Source of the DNA: Firmicutes bacterium UBA3553
GTDB taxonomy: Bacteria > Bacillota > Clostridia > Tissierellales > Sedimentibacteraceae
Direction of reading: 5' to 3'
Assembly: GCA_002381185.1 (NCBI GenBank)
Contig: DFOA01000053.1
Location: 14,740-78,739 of the forward strand
DNA length: 64,000 nucleotides
The translations under genes and the position numbers were made by a program. The notes beneath the pieces are model-generated. The model was given only the letters and a program-made list of their open reading frames with translations. It was not told the DNA's origin and did not search any database. Positions 17,069-26,127 of this stretch are shown in pieces. The stretch's first letter is position 1; the number at the start of each line of letters is the position of its first letter.

Positions 17069-17165
17069 ATTCACAACAACAACCGCGGCAATTGCAAATA
17101 AATACCGAATCTTCACGAACATTTTCACCAATTTCCACCAGATTAGCTGCATAAAAACATGCCTG
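17069..17165 (-). pseudogene. Fragment of a second copy of the 40.5-41.8 kb ferredoxin gene
   Basis: About 85 bases closely match 41004-41090, the segment coding for AANLVQIGENVREDPAFIC and the NCCGCCCE cysteine cluster. In this copy the cluster reads NCRGCCCE and the frame is not continued on either side. It is a non-functional remnant of a duplicated gene. Confidence 0.8.
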
Positions 17166-17171
17166 AACCAA

Positions 17172-18329
17172 TCAACTGATGCTTACGACATTTCCCTGAG
17201 TTGATTCACTGCAAAATGCCCTTTTGTAGCACATTATTCCTGCAGGAAGCCAAACAAGGCTGAAAATTCCCAACTGAAGAAGATTTGGTATAACATACTT
17301 AAAGTTCATTCCCTTTATTAAAACCTCCTGAACCACCTTTGCATAGTTTGCTAAAGGCCAGCAGGCCTTTACTATGATTTCAAGCAGCTTCGGCATCTGA
17401 TTCATAGGCCATACACATCCGCTTGATACGAACGTAGGAAGAGAAAGCATAAATTCAAACTGGGAATACTTCACTTTATCCTTTGCAACTGAAGCAATCA
17501 GGAGTGAGGGTCCCATAATTGACAATGTAAAGAATATTGTCAGAACCGTCACTGTAAGCATGCTCCCTATCATAGGTACGTGAAAAAGCTTCAGCATTGT
17601 AAATATGCTCAGTAATATTGAAGGCAATATTCCAGCGAAACAGGCGCTTACTGCTCCGAATATTTTTGCAGGTACATTTCCTTCTGCGATGTATTCACTG
17701 TCTCTTATGAATGTTGAGCCCATGGAAGAAAGCATGAGCTGCTGAAAAAATATTGCAAGAAAGCATACAATAAGGTAATTCATATAAGTCATCTTAGGGT
17801 CGTACAAAATCCTTTCTCCCAGATTATAGACCAGCGCAATATTCTGAGCCAGCCGCGGCGTCACACCCTTTCCCTGTATTAGCTTCATTTCAACTCCTGC
17901 CGATACAGACTGGGCAATCATGGTTGCCTGAGCATATGCATTGTTCGCCACAACAATATTGCTGCCGTCTGTGACCGCAAGTATCTGGGATGATTTGTAT
18001 GTAGTAACATCTCTTTCAAATCCGTCCGGTATGCATATACCCATCTGTACCGTACCCTCATCTATGAGTTTTTGAAGTTCACCTCTCGAAGCAGGGTAAT
18101 TTGTTACATCAAACCGCTCGCTTGTCAGAAAATAACCTGTAACAAGATTGCTAAGGCTTGAATTATCCTCATCAAGCACCGCAATGGGTATATCGTTTAA
18201 GTAATCATTGTAATAAACTCCGCCGAAATACAATGTAAGAAAAATGGGCCCGATAAAGAGAAGAATCACCATTCCCTTATATTTGAATATAGATTTAAAT
18301 TCCCTTTTAAATGATTCCAGATAAATCAT
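17172..18329 (-). CDS. ABC-2 type permease (YhgE/YbhS-like), second of two
   Basis: 385 residues: one N-terminal helix (about 17-37), a large extracellular domain (about 40-180) with IPIAVLDEDNSSLSNL, then five C-terminal helices (about 180-370). This is the ABC2_membrane_3 architecture of drug or polymer exporters such as YbhR/YbhS. Its ATG overlaps the stop of the preceding permease (TGATG), so the two are coupled and probably form a heterodimer. No ATPase gene is present in the operon, so the energising subunit must be elsewhere or was lost. Confidence 0.9.
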   Translation of the reverse strand: MIYLESFKREFKSIFKYKGMVILLFIGPIFLTLYFGGVYYNDYLNDIPIAVLDEDNSSLSNLVTGYFLTSERFDVTNYPASRGELQKLIDEGTVQMGICIPDGFERDVTTYKSSQILAVTDGSNIVVANNAYAQATMIAQSVSAGVEMKLIQGKGVTPRLAQNIALVYNLGERILYDPKMTYMNYLIVCFLAIFFQQLMLSSMGSTFIRDSEYIAEGNVPAKIFGAVSACFAGILPSILLSIFTMLKLFHVPMIGSMLTVTVLTIFFTLSIMGPSLLIASVAKDKVKYSQFEFMLSLPTFVSSGCVWPMNQMPKLLEIIVKACWPLANYAKVVQEVLIKGMNFKYVIPNLLQLGIFSLVWLPAGIMCYKRAFCSESTQGNVVSIS

Positions 18330-19480
18330 CAGCTCAGCTCCTTATCATCAATTTCCTCTGCCGCCACGGCCATAACAAGCTCTGTCAAAATCAGGACAGT
18401 CATGGAAAATATAAGCATATAACACGCATCCCCCATTATCTGATGCGTCGACAAGCCTTGCAGATATATTTTTCTTATGTTGTTTGCATAATGCGCAAAT
18501 GGCATGTATGCCGCAAAACTCTGATATCCCGAGGGCATTGATATGACAGGCCATGTGGTTCCTGCCATTGCTGAATTCGGAATAAATATTACAGCACCTC
18601 CTACCAGCGCAACCATCCTGTTTTTTATAACTGCAGATATAAGCACGCTGAATGATGATGCGGCAAAGCTAATCATAAGAATAAGTATTAACGCACTCAA
18701 TATACTGCCTTTGAAGGGCAGGCGGAATATCAGCACCTGCATGGCTATGCACAATATGAAGCTTAAGCTGCCGCACAGTGTATAAAACATTATCTTGCCT
18801 GATGTATATCCCAATCTTTTTCCGGCAGGTTCTCTGTAAATTTCATGATTGACTGATACTGCGGCAACAAGCGCTATGGCTGCCTGTATATAGCCTGCAA
18901 TCAAGACAGGTGACAGAAAATAGTCAAAGCTTTTTGCAGGATTGTAAAGCATTCTGGTATTCAGCTGAAATGCCTGGCAGATGTTATAAGCCTCCCTGTA
19001 TGACAAATTGAGCCTTGCTGTCAGATGATTGATTGCAGCTCCTGCCTTGTACGTGAGAAGTATTTCCGTTGCCTTGGACTTGGCGGCACTTGTCACCGAC
19101 ATACTGCTTCCGTCATAAACCATTAAAACAGTCGGAGACTTTAAAGCTGCTATATCGTTGTAAAAATTCCTGGGAATTATAAGTCCCGCACCGGCTTTGC
19201 CGTTTCTGATCAAATCCTCCAGCTCAACCTCATTTTCGGCATAGTATGCCACATCGAAAGTTTCATTTTTGTCAAAAACATCTACAAGCTGCCTGCTGAA
19301 TGATGAATTATCATAATTTACAACAGCTATGGGAATATTGCCTATAACTCCTCCGGACAGCTCAAATCCAAGCATTAGCACAAAAATAACAGGAAGAATA
19401 AACAGCACCAGCATATTTATTTTATTAGTCAAAATGCAGTTTAATTCTTCCTTACAGCTTTTTATAAACATATTCCACAT
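18329..19480 (-). CDS. ABC-2 type permease (YhgE/YbhR-like), first of two
   Basis: 383 residues with the same layout as its neighbour: N-terminal helix (about 22-42), extracellular domain with IPIAVVNYDNSSFSRQL, C-terminal membrane bundle. It sits 1 nt from the HlyD-type gene stop and overlaps the second permease. The pair with a HlyD adaptor and a TolC-like protein resembles the YbhFSR-HlyD systems of Gram-negative bacteria. Confidence 0.9.
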   Translation of the reverse strand: MWNMFIKSCKEELNCILTNKINMLVLFILPVIFVLMLGFELSGGVIGNIPIAVVNYDNSSFSRQLVDVFDKNETFDVAYYAENEVELEDLIRNGKAGAGLIIPRNFYNDIAALKSPTVLMVYDGSSMSVTSAAKSKATEILLTYKAGAAINHLTARLNLSYREAYNICQAFQLNTRMLYNPAKSFDYFLSPVLIAGYIQAAIALVAAVSVNHEIYREPAGKRLGYTSGKIMFYTLCGSLSFILCIAMQVLIFRLPFKGSILSALILILMISFAASSFSVLISAVIKNRMVALVGGAVIFIPNSAMAGTTWPVISMPSGYQSFAAYMPFAHYANNIRKIYLQGLSTHQIMGDACYMLIFSMTVLILTELVMAVAAEEIDDKELS

Positions 19481-19481
19481 C

Positions 19482-20732
19482 CTAATTTTTAAAATTTACA
19501 AAGGCTGTCATACCCGGCCTTATAGATTGGTCAAGGTTGTTAAGCTTTATTTTCACAGCGTAAGATACTATATCAAAATTTCCGTTTTCATTTGTAGCCT
19601 TCTTTACCGCAAAATCCGGTTCCTTGTTTATTGTGGATATTGTTCCTTCATATGATTTATCCTTAAATGAAGCAAACTTCACCTCCACAGTCTGACCCTC
19701 CTGCAGCCCCATAAGTCTGTCCTCTCCCAGATTTACATTTACCCAGCAGCTTTCCAGATTGCTTATGGTTCCGATTGAGGTTCCTGTGGACACAAGTTCA
19801 CCCTCGTCGGAATTTATGGAAGTGACCGTTCCGTCAATTGGGGATTTAATTATTGTATCATTCAGATACACCTCAACCTCCTGCAGCCCTGCCTTTGCCT
19901 GTTCCAGCTTTTCCCTTGCCGCCACAAGCCCTGCCTGAGCCTGGTTCACCTGCGCAAGTGCGGCATTGAGCCCTTCGTTCGCCTGTGCAAGCACGGAGCT
20001 GCTTGCCAATACCCCGGCTTCTGCCATTGAAACCTGTGCGTCAGCGGCTTCCTTGTCTTCTGACCTGGCACCTTCTTCTGCCATGCTGAGAGTCTGCTTT
20101 GATACCTCCATCTGAGTTTTTATTTCTTCAAGCTTCTGCTTTGTAATTGCTCCACCTTCATAAAGTACGGATGCCCTGTTATAGGTGGATTCCCATAATG
20201 TGTATGCACTCTGAGCCTGTGCAAGCTCCTGGGCCCTGGCTCCGTTTGCAGCCTTTTTACTTATTGCAACCGCAATATCTCTTTGGCTTTGACTTGCTTT
20301 AACCCCTGCCTGTGCCTGATTTACCCTGTCCTCTGCCAGATTATAATTTGCCTGTGCCATTTCCACAACGGCCTGAGAGGCATCCACCCCTGCCTGTGCC
20401 TGATTCACCTGCGCTACAAGCTGTAACTTTTTTGCTTCAAGCTCTTCGCTGGATATTTCCACAATTTTATCTCCTGCTTTAACCTTTTGGCCTTCTTCCA
20501 CATAAAATTTTACTATCCTGCCGGGTATTTTGGTATTTATGCTTACATCCTTGGCATAAACTATTCCCTGCAAAATATCCACTTCCATATTCTTAGCATA
20601 AATATCCATGGCTCCTGCTGTTATACCCAGAGCGGCACCACCTACCACAAATGCAATTACAATCTTTCTGAAGTTTTTACTAATCCAATTTTTGTCTATG
20701 TATTTATTGATATTATCTTTTATATCTTTCAT
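19482..20732 (-). CDS. HlyD/YbhG-type membrane-fusion (adaptor) protein
   Basis: 416 residues: one N-terminal membrane helix (about 25-45), biotinyl-lipoyl half (IPGRIVKFYVEEGQKVKAGD), a long alpha-hairpin (about 100-290) built from Ala/Gln-rich coiled coil with repeats of VNQAQAGV, then the second lipoyl half (DTIIKSPIDGTVTSINSDEGE) and a beta-barrel domain. The hairpin is long enough to touch a TolC-like partner. ATG has AAAGGA upstream. It lies between the TolC-like gene (32 nt) and the permeases (1 nt) and should join them into one export machine. Confidence 0.93.
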   Translation of the reverse strand: MKDIKDNINKYIDKNWISKNFRKIVIAFVVGGAALGITAGAMDIYAKNMEVDILQGIVYAKDVSINTKIPGRIVKFYVEEGQKVKAGDKIVEISSEELEAKKLQLVAQVNQAQAGVDASQAVVEMAQANYNLAEDRVNQAQAGVKASQSQRDIAVAISKKAANGARAQELAQAQSAYTLWESTYNRASVLYEGGAITKQKLEEIKTQMEVSKQTLSMAEEGARSEDKEAADAQVSMAEAGVLASSSVLAQANEGLNAALAQVNQAQAGLVAAREKLEQAKAGLQEVEVYLNDTIIKSPIDGTVTSINSDEGELVSTGTSIGTISNLESCWVNVNLGEDRLMGLQEGQTVEVKFASFKDKSYEGTISTINKEPDFAVKKATNENGNFDIVSYAVKIKLNNLDQSIRPGMTAFVNFKN

Positions 20733-20764
20733 AATTAATTCAGTCCTTTCCTGTTATTGCTAAA

Positions 20765-22384
20765 TTACTTATTTATAAGTATTCCGGAATCATTTTGATA
20801 CTTAATTCTTGCCATGGTATAGCTGTATCTTATCTGAGCGACCTGGGCCTCAACCTCTGCAAGCTTCTCCTGCGCCGCAATGAGTTCGGCCATTGTACCA
20901 GAGCTTTCCTGAAGATTAAGCTGCTTAAGCAGTGCATTTTCAGCACCGAAGCCTTGTTCATACTTCAGTCTTGCTATTCTTACCACCTCTTCGGCATTAT
21001 TTATGAGTTCTCCCGACGATTCAAGCATCTTTCCCGCAGCAACCATAGTTTCGTAGGACTGGCTTATTTCTGATTTCAAATTTGTTTTTGTCTTTTCCAG
21101 CTCTATTTCCGCTCCTTTTTTCAACAGCCTTCCTTCGGTAAGCGCTCTGCTGTTATTTCTGTATTCGGCCCTTGAATTCAGCAGCTCTTCATTTAACTGA
21201 TAAATTGTCAGCTGACCCAGAAGCTGCTGAATTTCAATTCTGTTTGTAAGTCCGCTTTTCAGTCCTTCTTCCAGGCTTTCAGCCGTAACATCCTTTTGCA
21301 TTGAATCTGTCAATGTAATTTCAGCGTCCATGTCGAGATTCATATTTTTCTTAAGCTCATAAAGAGCATTTTTATAATTTGCTTCGGCAAGATTCAACGC
21401 AATTACCGTGCCGTCATAATACATCTTTCCCAAAAGCATGTCATCCTTTGCTTTCATTCCGTTCTCATAGGAAAGCTTAACCATGTCGTACTGCTTGAGG
21501 CCTCGTTCCATGACTGTTTTTTTAAGAAAATAAACTTTTTCCGCATACAGTGCGTCATAATAATTTTTTTGGATGAGCATGGCAATCTGATTTTTGTAAA
21601 TTTCCTTTGCATACCTGGTTACATCGAGATTAACGCCTGCCATGGTGACCATCAGCTTGCCAGCATCATTTGCGTCAAGGTTTATTACAGTGTTGAAATC
21701 AATCTTTGTACCTACCTTTTCCGACGTATCCTTCATAACCTCCTTGAATTGCTCCTGCTTTAATTCAAGTGTTTTTTCCGCCTCATTGATTGCCGTTCTG
21801 CCTTCATCAATCGAATCCTGCTTTAAACCCAATTGTGTCCTTGCCTCATCAACAACCTTCGAAACAACAGAATCTGCAATTGCAGACGGAACTCCTGCCG
21901 CAATCAGCGTATCCAGTATATTTGCTCCCGTCTGAACAGAAACTTCGCCGACTCCGGGAATAGGAACCGTTAAAGCCATGGGAGCTATTCCTTTTGACAG
22001 CAAATCTTTAGCATTGTCCACCTGCTCCTGCCCCTCACCTAACTGTTTTCTCTTGTCAAATAGCTGATTAGATGCGTCGTTCAGCAGTTTTTTTGCATCC
22101 TTCAAATCTTCTGAGTTTTTAGAGGCATTCTGTGATGCTACCATCGCAAGCCGTATTTTGTTGTCTAAAAGCTCAATGCTTTTATTGTGCTCAAGCCCAA
22201 ACTTAACAGCCGCGTCAGCTGTAAGCACCATAGGGGAGATATCTTTATTTTCATCTTTTTTATCAGCCATCTCGGACGGAAGTTTGTAAGGCACCGCAAG
22301 TATGTCCTTACCGTAAACGGGACTGATGGAAGACAGTATAATTGCCGCCGCACATACGCATGCCGCAATTTTTTTAATATTCAT
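20765..22384 (-). CDS. TolC-family outer-membrane-efflux-like protein
   Basis: 539 residues from the ATG at 22384, preceded by AAAGGATTG; an upstream in-frame ATG at 22429 lacks such support. A signal peptide (KKIAACVCAAAIILSSISPVYG) is followed by two OEP-type helical repeats (about 60-250 and 290-530) with long coiled coils and typical segments such as KNYYDALYAEKVYFLKK and LEKTKTNLKSEISQSYETM. TolC proteins normally sit in an outer membrane. The other genes here look monoderm, so it may act as a periplasm-like or wall-spanning tube; the family occurs in several Clostridia. Confidence 0.88.
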   Translation of the reverse strand: MNIKKIAACVCAAAIILSSISPVYGKDILAVPYKLPSEMADKKDENKDISPMVLTADAAVKFGLEHNKSIELLDNKIRLAMVASQNASKNSEDLKDAKKLLNDASNQLFDKRKQLGEGQEQVDNAKDLLSKGIAPMALTVPIPGVGEVSVQTGANILDTLIAAGVPSAIADSVVSKVVDEARTQLGLKQDSIDEGRTAINEAEKTLELKQEQFKEVMKDTSEKVGTKIDFNTVINLDANDAGKLMVTMAGVNLDVTRYAKEIYKNQIAMLIQKNYYDALYAEKVYFLKKTVMERGLKQYDMVKLSYENGMKAKDDMLLGKMYYDGTVIALNLAEANYKNALYELKKNMNLDMDAEITLTDSMQKDVTAESLEEGLKSGLTNRIEIQQLLGQLTIYQLNEELLNSRAEYRNNSRALTEGRLLKKGAEIELEKTKTNLKSEISQSYETMVAAGKMLESSGELINNAEEVVRIARLKYEQGFGAENALLKQLNLQESSGTMAELIAAQEKLAEVEAQVAQIRYSYTMARIKYQNDSGILINK

Positions 22385-22781
22385 GTTGTTCAATCCTTTC
22401 TTTATTGTTGTCAAATAAATATATTTCAATTTTTTGGGACTTCAAATATGTTTTCTCATATGAGTCAATTGCTTTTAATCCGTCAGTTTCCAATATGATG
22501 TATTTTACTTTGTTCTTTTCAATATAATCATTTAGTATTTTTATGGGATTGTCAGAAAAAAAGACGAGCATCTGCGCCTCCATATTATTTGATATCATAA
22601 GCATGCCGTCCAGTTCTCTGCTGAACCTCTTACCCCATTCACTTTTTTGCCGGACATTTATCACATTGAGCTTTGTTTTTGTTATGTCGGCGATTTCTTT
22701 ACCCTTATTTATCAATAAGCCGAATTCATGACGCGATAATACAAAAACAAGAGTTACATATTTTTCGGTTTTATCAAGCAT
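22374..22781 (-). CDS. Universal-stress/KdpD-type USP-like protein
   Basis: 135 residues with a Rossmann-like alternation (VTLVFVLSRHEFGLLINKG near residue 10; VRQKSEWGKRF; YIILETD) like the USP domain of KdpD. The last codons overlap the ATG of the TolC-like gene by 11 nt, so the protein is the first gene of the efflux operon. The nucleotide-binding G-x2-G-x9-G(S/T) motif of ATP-binding USPs is not visible. Its role in export is unknown. Confidence 0.6.
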   Translation of the reverse strand: MLDKTEKYVTLVFVLSRHEFGLLINKGKEIADITKTKLNVINVRQKSEWGKRFSRELDGMLMISNNMEAQMLVFFSDNPIKILNDYIEKNKVKYIILETDGLKAIDSYEKTYLKSQKIEIYLFDNNKERIEQHEY

Positions 22782-22789
22782 AATTCACC

Positions 22790-22865
22790 TCACAATTGTC
22801 GTCCTCGTGAGCTACTATATTATCAAAATATGTCACCAGTTTGATATAGTTCCGAACAATTGTGA
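22790..22865. promoter_or_regulatory. Paired CACAATTGT elements upstream of the efflux operon
   Basis: TCACAATTGT (22790-22799) and its exact inverse ACAATTGTGA (22856-22865) flank about 56 bp directly upstream of the USP-like gene. Each is itself nearly palindromic. They are candidates for response-regulator or repressor sites controlling the efflux operon. Confidence 0.45.
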
Positions 22866-22884
22866 ACTTTTCATTTTATTATGA

Positions 22885-22924
22885 CATCTAAAAAGGATAT
22901 ATGCCGAAATATATCCTTTAGATG
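22885..22924 (-). terminator. Terminator of the histidine kinase gene
   Basis: AAAGGATATAT (22892-22902) and ATATATCCTTT (22909-22919), extended by CATCTA/TAGATG outside. On the minus strand the stem is followed by TTTAG. It separates the two-component pair from the efflux operon. Confidence 0.7.
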
Positions 22925-22932
22925 AATTAATA

Positions 22933-24309
22933 TTAATTTTCTTCCTTGTGAACCGTAAATTCAAATGTGCTGCCGCATCCATAAGTGCTGATAACATTGA
23001 TTCTTTCGCCCATTATGATCAGTATTTCCTTTGCAATGGACAAACCAAGTCCCGAGCCCTTTTTTGACCTAGATTTATCGCTTTTATAAAACCTGTCAAA
23101 AATATAGCCCAGCTCATCCTCAGCAATTCCTATTCCGCTGTCTCTTACAGAAATAAGGACGTCATTCGACTTTTCCTCTGTAAATATTTCTATTTTTCCT
23201 CCCTCAGGAGTAAATTTATACGCATTATCCAGTAATATTACAAGTATCTGCTCAATTCTGTCGTAATTTGTATAAACTCTGGGCAATACGACGGGATTGT
23301 ATATGAGGTTTATACTGTCATTAGAAAGCTTATATCTTTCATATACCATTTCAATTACCGAATTGAGATCGACAGAAGCTTTTTCGATAGGCTGATTGCT
23401 CTGCAGCCTGGAAAGCTCCATAATATCATCCACAAGTCTGGACAACCTCATACTTTCCTGATAAATAATTTTATGATACCTTTTAATGTCCTCTTCGTCT
23501 GTCACAATAGAATCCATGAGAGGCTCAATAAGACCCCTTATGGAGGTAAGTGGAGACCTAAGCTCATGTGATACGTTGGCAACATATTCCCGCCGCACCT
23601 TTTCAAGCTTTTCAAGCTCTGTTATATCCCTGAATAAAACAACTGCGCCAACCACTTCATTTTTTTCATTTTCAATGGATGACATTGCTATCCTCATAAT
23701 AACATCTCCGCATACACAATTCTTGACTATAGTGTACTTACATTCTATTGCCTGACTAAGTTCATTCAATTCTTCTTTAAGAACGCCTATGTCATCTATA
23801 CAGCGGTCCTTCACCTCATTCTCCTTCAGAGAAAACATTTCTAAAAAAACCTTGTTATAATGCGTAATGCGCCTGTTTTCATCTACCGCCATCATCCCCT
23901 CATCAAGGCCGTTCAAAACCTGGCAAAGTCTGTTTTTTTCGATGAAAAGCTGAGAAACATTCCTGTATAAGTCGATTGACATCTTGTTCAAGGTTCTTCC
24001 CAAAAGCCCTATTTCATCCTTTAAATTTTCATCAGCGCGTACTGAAAAGTCCCCCTGGCTCATAGAAATAGCAACATTTATTGCATTTTTTACAGGCTTT
24101 ATAATCCTTTTCAAAACAAGGTAGGAAAGTGCTGCCACAAAGGGAATTATAATGGCGATTGAAATAAAAAGAGTTTGTACAAGTGTTTCTATCTTATCTG
24201 CTTTGCTGCCCTCTATCAGGTACACTCCCAATGAGGCAATAAGTATGGAAGATATGAATATGGAAGCTGAAATTAATATGGTTATTCGCCTAATCAATAT
24301 ATTTTTCAT
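22933..24309 (-). CDS. Membrane sensor histidine kinase (PhoR/WalK-like)
   Basis: 458 residues from the ATG at 24309, one base after the regulator's stop. Two membrane helices near residues 10-35 and 45-65 enclose a very short outside loop; then HAMP (about 65-120), PAS (about 130-235), HisKA with YVANVSHELRSPLTSIRG, and HATPase (LLDNAYKFTPEGG; DSGIGIAEDELGYIFDRFY; GSGLGLSIAKEI). The short sensor loop suggests that it senses the membrane or an adjacent partner, as BceS-type kinases do. It likely controls the adjacent efflux operon; this is inferred from position. Confidence 0.93.
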   Translation of the reverse strand: MKNILIRRITILISASIFISSILIASLGVYLIEGSKADKIETLVQTLFISIAIIIPFVAALSYLVLKRIIKPVKNAINVAISMSQGDFSVRADENLKDEIGLLGRTLNKMSIDLYRNVSQLFIEKNRLCQVLNGLDEGMMAVDENRRITHYNKVFLEMFSLKENEVKDRCIDDIGVLKEELNELSQAIECKYTIVKNCVCGDVIMRIAMSSIENEKNEVVGAVVLFRDITELEKLEKVRREYVANVSHELRSPLTSIRGLIEPLMDSIVTDEEDIKRYHKIIYQESMRLSRLVDDIMELSRLQSNQPIEKASVDLNSVIEMVYERYKLSNDSINLIYNPVVLPRVYTNYDRIEQILVILLDNAYKFTPEGGKIEIFTEEKSNDVLISVRDSGIGIAEDELGYIFDRFYKSDKSRSKKGSGLGLSIAKEILIIMGERINVISTYGCGSTFEFTVHKEEN

Positions 24310-24310
24310 A

Positions 24311-25000
24311 TTATTCTGCCTCAAATTTGTACCCGACACCGTAAACAGTCTGCAGCTCCCAGCTTGTCCCTTCCTGCGGCAGCTTCGCTCTTATTCTTTT
24401 TATATGAGTATCTACAGTCCTTGTATCTCCATAATAATCATAACCCCAAACCCTGTTAAGAATCTGTTCTCTTGAGAATACTTGTCCCGGATTCGACGCC
24501 AGCAAATAAAGTATTTCTACTTCTTTAGGAGTTGATATAACAACACTGTCATCAAATTTAACACGATAATGTTTAAGGCTTATTTCAAGGCGATTAAAAT
24601 ATAATACTGAAGATTTACCTTCTGATGCATTTTCAATCACGCGCCTTCTTACAGCTTTTATGCGTGCAACAACCTCCCTTGGACTGAAGGGTTTTACAAT
24701 GTAATCATCAGCACCCAGCTCAAGTCCCAAAATCTTGTCTATTTCTTCTCCCTTGGCAGTAAGCATTATTATGGGAACACCACTTGTCTTTCTCACCTCT
24801 TTGCATACATTCAACCCGTTTACCTTCGGCATCATTACATCCAATACAACCAAAGAAGGAGGTGTCGTTTTAATAATCTTTAGTGCCTCTTCGCCATCAT
24901 AGGCTGATACACATACAAAGCCTTCGTTTTTCAGGTATATTTCCAGCGATTCATGCACAATCGGATCGTCATCACAAATTAAAATATTAACATTCTGCAT
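24311..25000 (-). CDS. OmpR/PhoB-type response regulator
   Basis: 229 residues: receiver domain (about 1-120) with acidic DDD pocket at 10-12, phospho-acceptor D54 in VVLDVMMPK, and conserved K in YIVKPFSP; then a winged-helix DNA-binding domain (about 130-227) ending GVGYKFEAE. It is translated just before its kinase. The CACAATTGT pair at 22790-22865 is a candidate target. Confidence 0.95.
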   Translation of the reverse strand: MQNVNILICDDDPIVHESLEIYLKNEGFVCVSAYDGEEALKIIKTTPPSLVVLDVMMPKVNGLNVCKEVRKTSGVPIIMLTAKGEEIDKILGLELGADDYIVKPFSPREVVARIKAVRRRVIENASEGKSSVLYFNRLEISLKHYRVKFDDSVVISTPKEVEILYLLASNPGQVFSREQILNRVWGYDYYGDTRTVDTHIKRIRAKLPQEGTSWELQTVYGVGYKFEAE

Positions 25001-25160
25001 ACTATACTTCCTTTGTAATTTTATAACTCAAATTTATTTTATATCATTTTTAAAATAATTCAACAAATTTTAATTTATATGTTTATCTTCTAACATTGCA
25101 TGAATATGTTCTAATAAGTATCCGCGATAATTTTATAGTCCATTTGACTTGAACCCCCGT

Positions 25161-25460
25161 CGCACTAATTCAATGGCCTTTTTAGGGTAATTGCGTACAT
25201 AAACGCCACAGCCAAGGGCATACCTCATTATCTGCTTGAGATAACACCTTGCCCTCTTTGTTGTTGCCACCGGCTGCATCGGGCTGAATTTTCTTGCTGC
25301 CTGACCGTTCCAGACATATCCGTCAGAACGGTAATATAATCTATTTACAGAACCGTCTGTCTTTCCAAGCGAATTAATTTATACAGAAATAAACTCTCCA
25401 TATGTTCTCATGAACGATACTGAGAGTTTATTTCAATTAGACGCTTTATATGCAATCTAA
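25161..25460 (-). pseudogene. Mosaic relic made of four collinear pieces of the 40.8-44.0 kb block
   Basis: Four short segments appear in the same order and orientation as in the intact block. 25161-25265 matches 40765-40866 (ferredoxin C-terminus); 25263-25302 matches 40957-40997 (same gene); 25304-25364 matches 41863-41922 (lipoprotein C-terminus, NRLYYRSDGYVWNG); 25365-25460 matches 43947-44046 (hairpin after the methyltransferase). About 90, 865 and 2024 bases are missing between them, with 2-4 bp of shared sequence at the junctions. The rest of 25001-25497 holds no gene I recognise. Confidence 0.85.
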
Positions 25461-25497
25461 ACTTCTCCTGATGGCTTTTTTTGATATAACTTTGGTA

Positions 25498-26103
25498 TCA
25501 TTTGGGGTCTATACTTACTGTTTCACACTGCCATCTCTGGCATAGTCCATCCCTGAAAAGTTTATTTACACATCCATAAGGCGGACGTACATTAAATATC
25601 TTATCTAAAGGGAAATCCAAAAGCTTGCTCAGTATAACCCTGATAACTCCTGCATGAGTAATTATTATCACATCCCCGGCGGAACTTCCAATGATATCTT
25701 CAAATACCGATATCACTCTTTTTTGAAGCTGATAAAAACTCTCCCCACCAGGAGGCTTGAATGTATCTATATAATTTCCTCTTTTTTCGTATAACTCAGG
25801 GAACCGGTTTTGTATATATGAAAAGGATTTACCCTCCCATTCACCCATATCAATCTCATTTAATCCATTAATTAGCTCTTTCTCTATATTTCTGCCATCT
25901 AATATAATTTCTAAAGTTTGTACACACCTTATTAAAGAACTGCTATAAGCTTTCTCTATATCAATGCCGGAAAAATATTCCTTTAGCCTCCCAGCCTGTT
26001 CAATTCCCTCATTGCAAAGCGGCAAATCGGTAATCCCAATATACCGCTTTTCCGCACCCTCATCAATTTTACCATGTCTTATCAGATAAATTTTTTTATC
26101 CAT
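25498..26103 (-). CDS. Histidine phosphatase / phosphoglycerate-mutase-family enzyme
   Basis: 201 residues from the ATG at 26103, preceded by AAAAGG. The catalytic RHG is in YLIRHGKIDEG, with the family's second histidine in VIIITHAGVIRVIL. A third mark is GEWEGKSFSYI. Members include CobC-type alpha-ribazole phosphatases and many sugar-phosphate phosphatases; the substrate is not clear. It is the last gene of the molybdenum-hydroxylase operon (25 nt from the previous stop), so a role with cofactor maturation is possible but unproven. Confidence 0.85.
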   Translation of the reverse strand: MDKKIYLIRHGKIDEGAEKRYIGITDLPLCNEGIEQAGRLKEYFSGIDIEKAYSSSLIRCVQTLEIILDGRNIEKELINGLNEIDMGEWEGKSFSYIQNRFPELYEKRGNYIDTFKPPGGESFYQLQKRVISVFEDIIGSSAGDVIIITHAGVIRVILSKLLDFPLDKIFNVRPPYGCVNKLFRDGLCQRWQCETVSIDPK

Positions 26104-26127
26104 AAACAATACCTTTTCGCAGTTACC

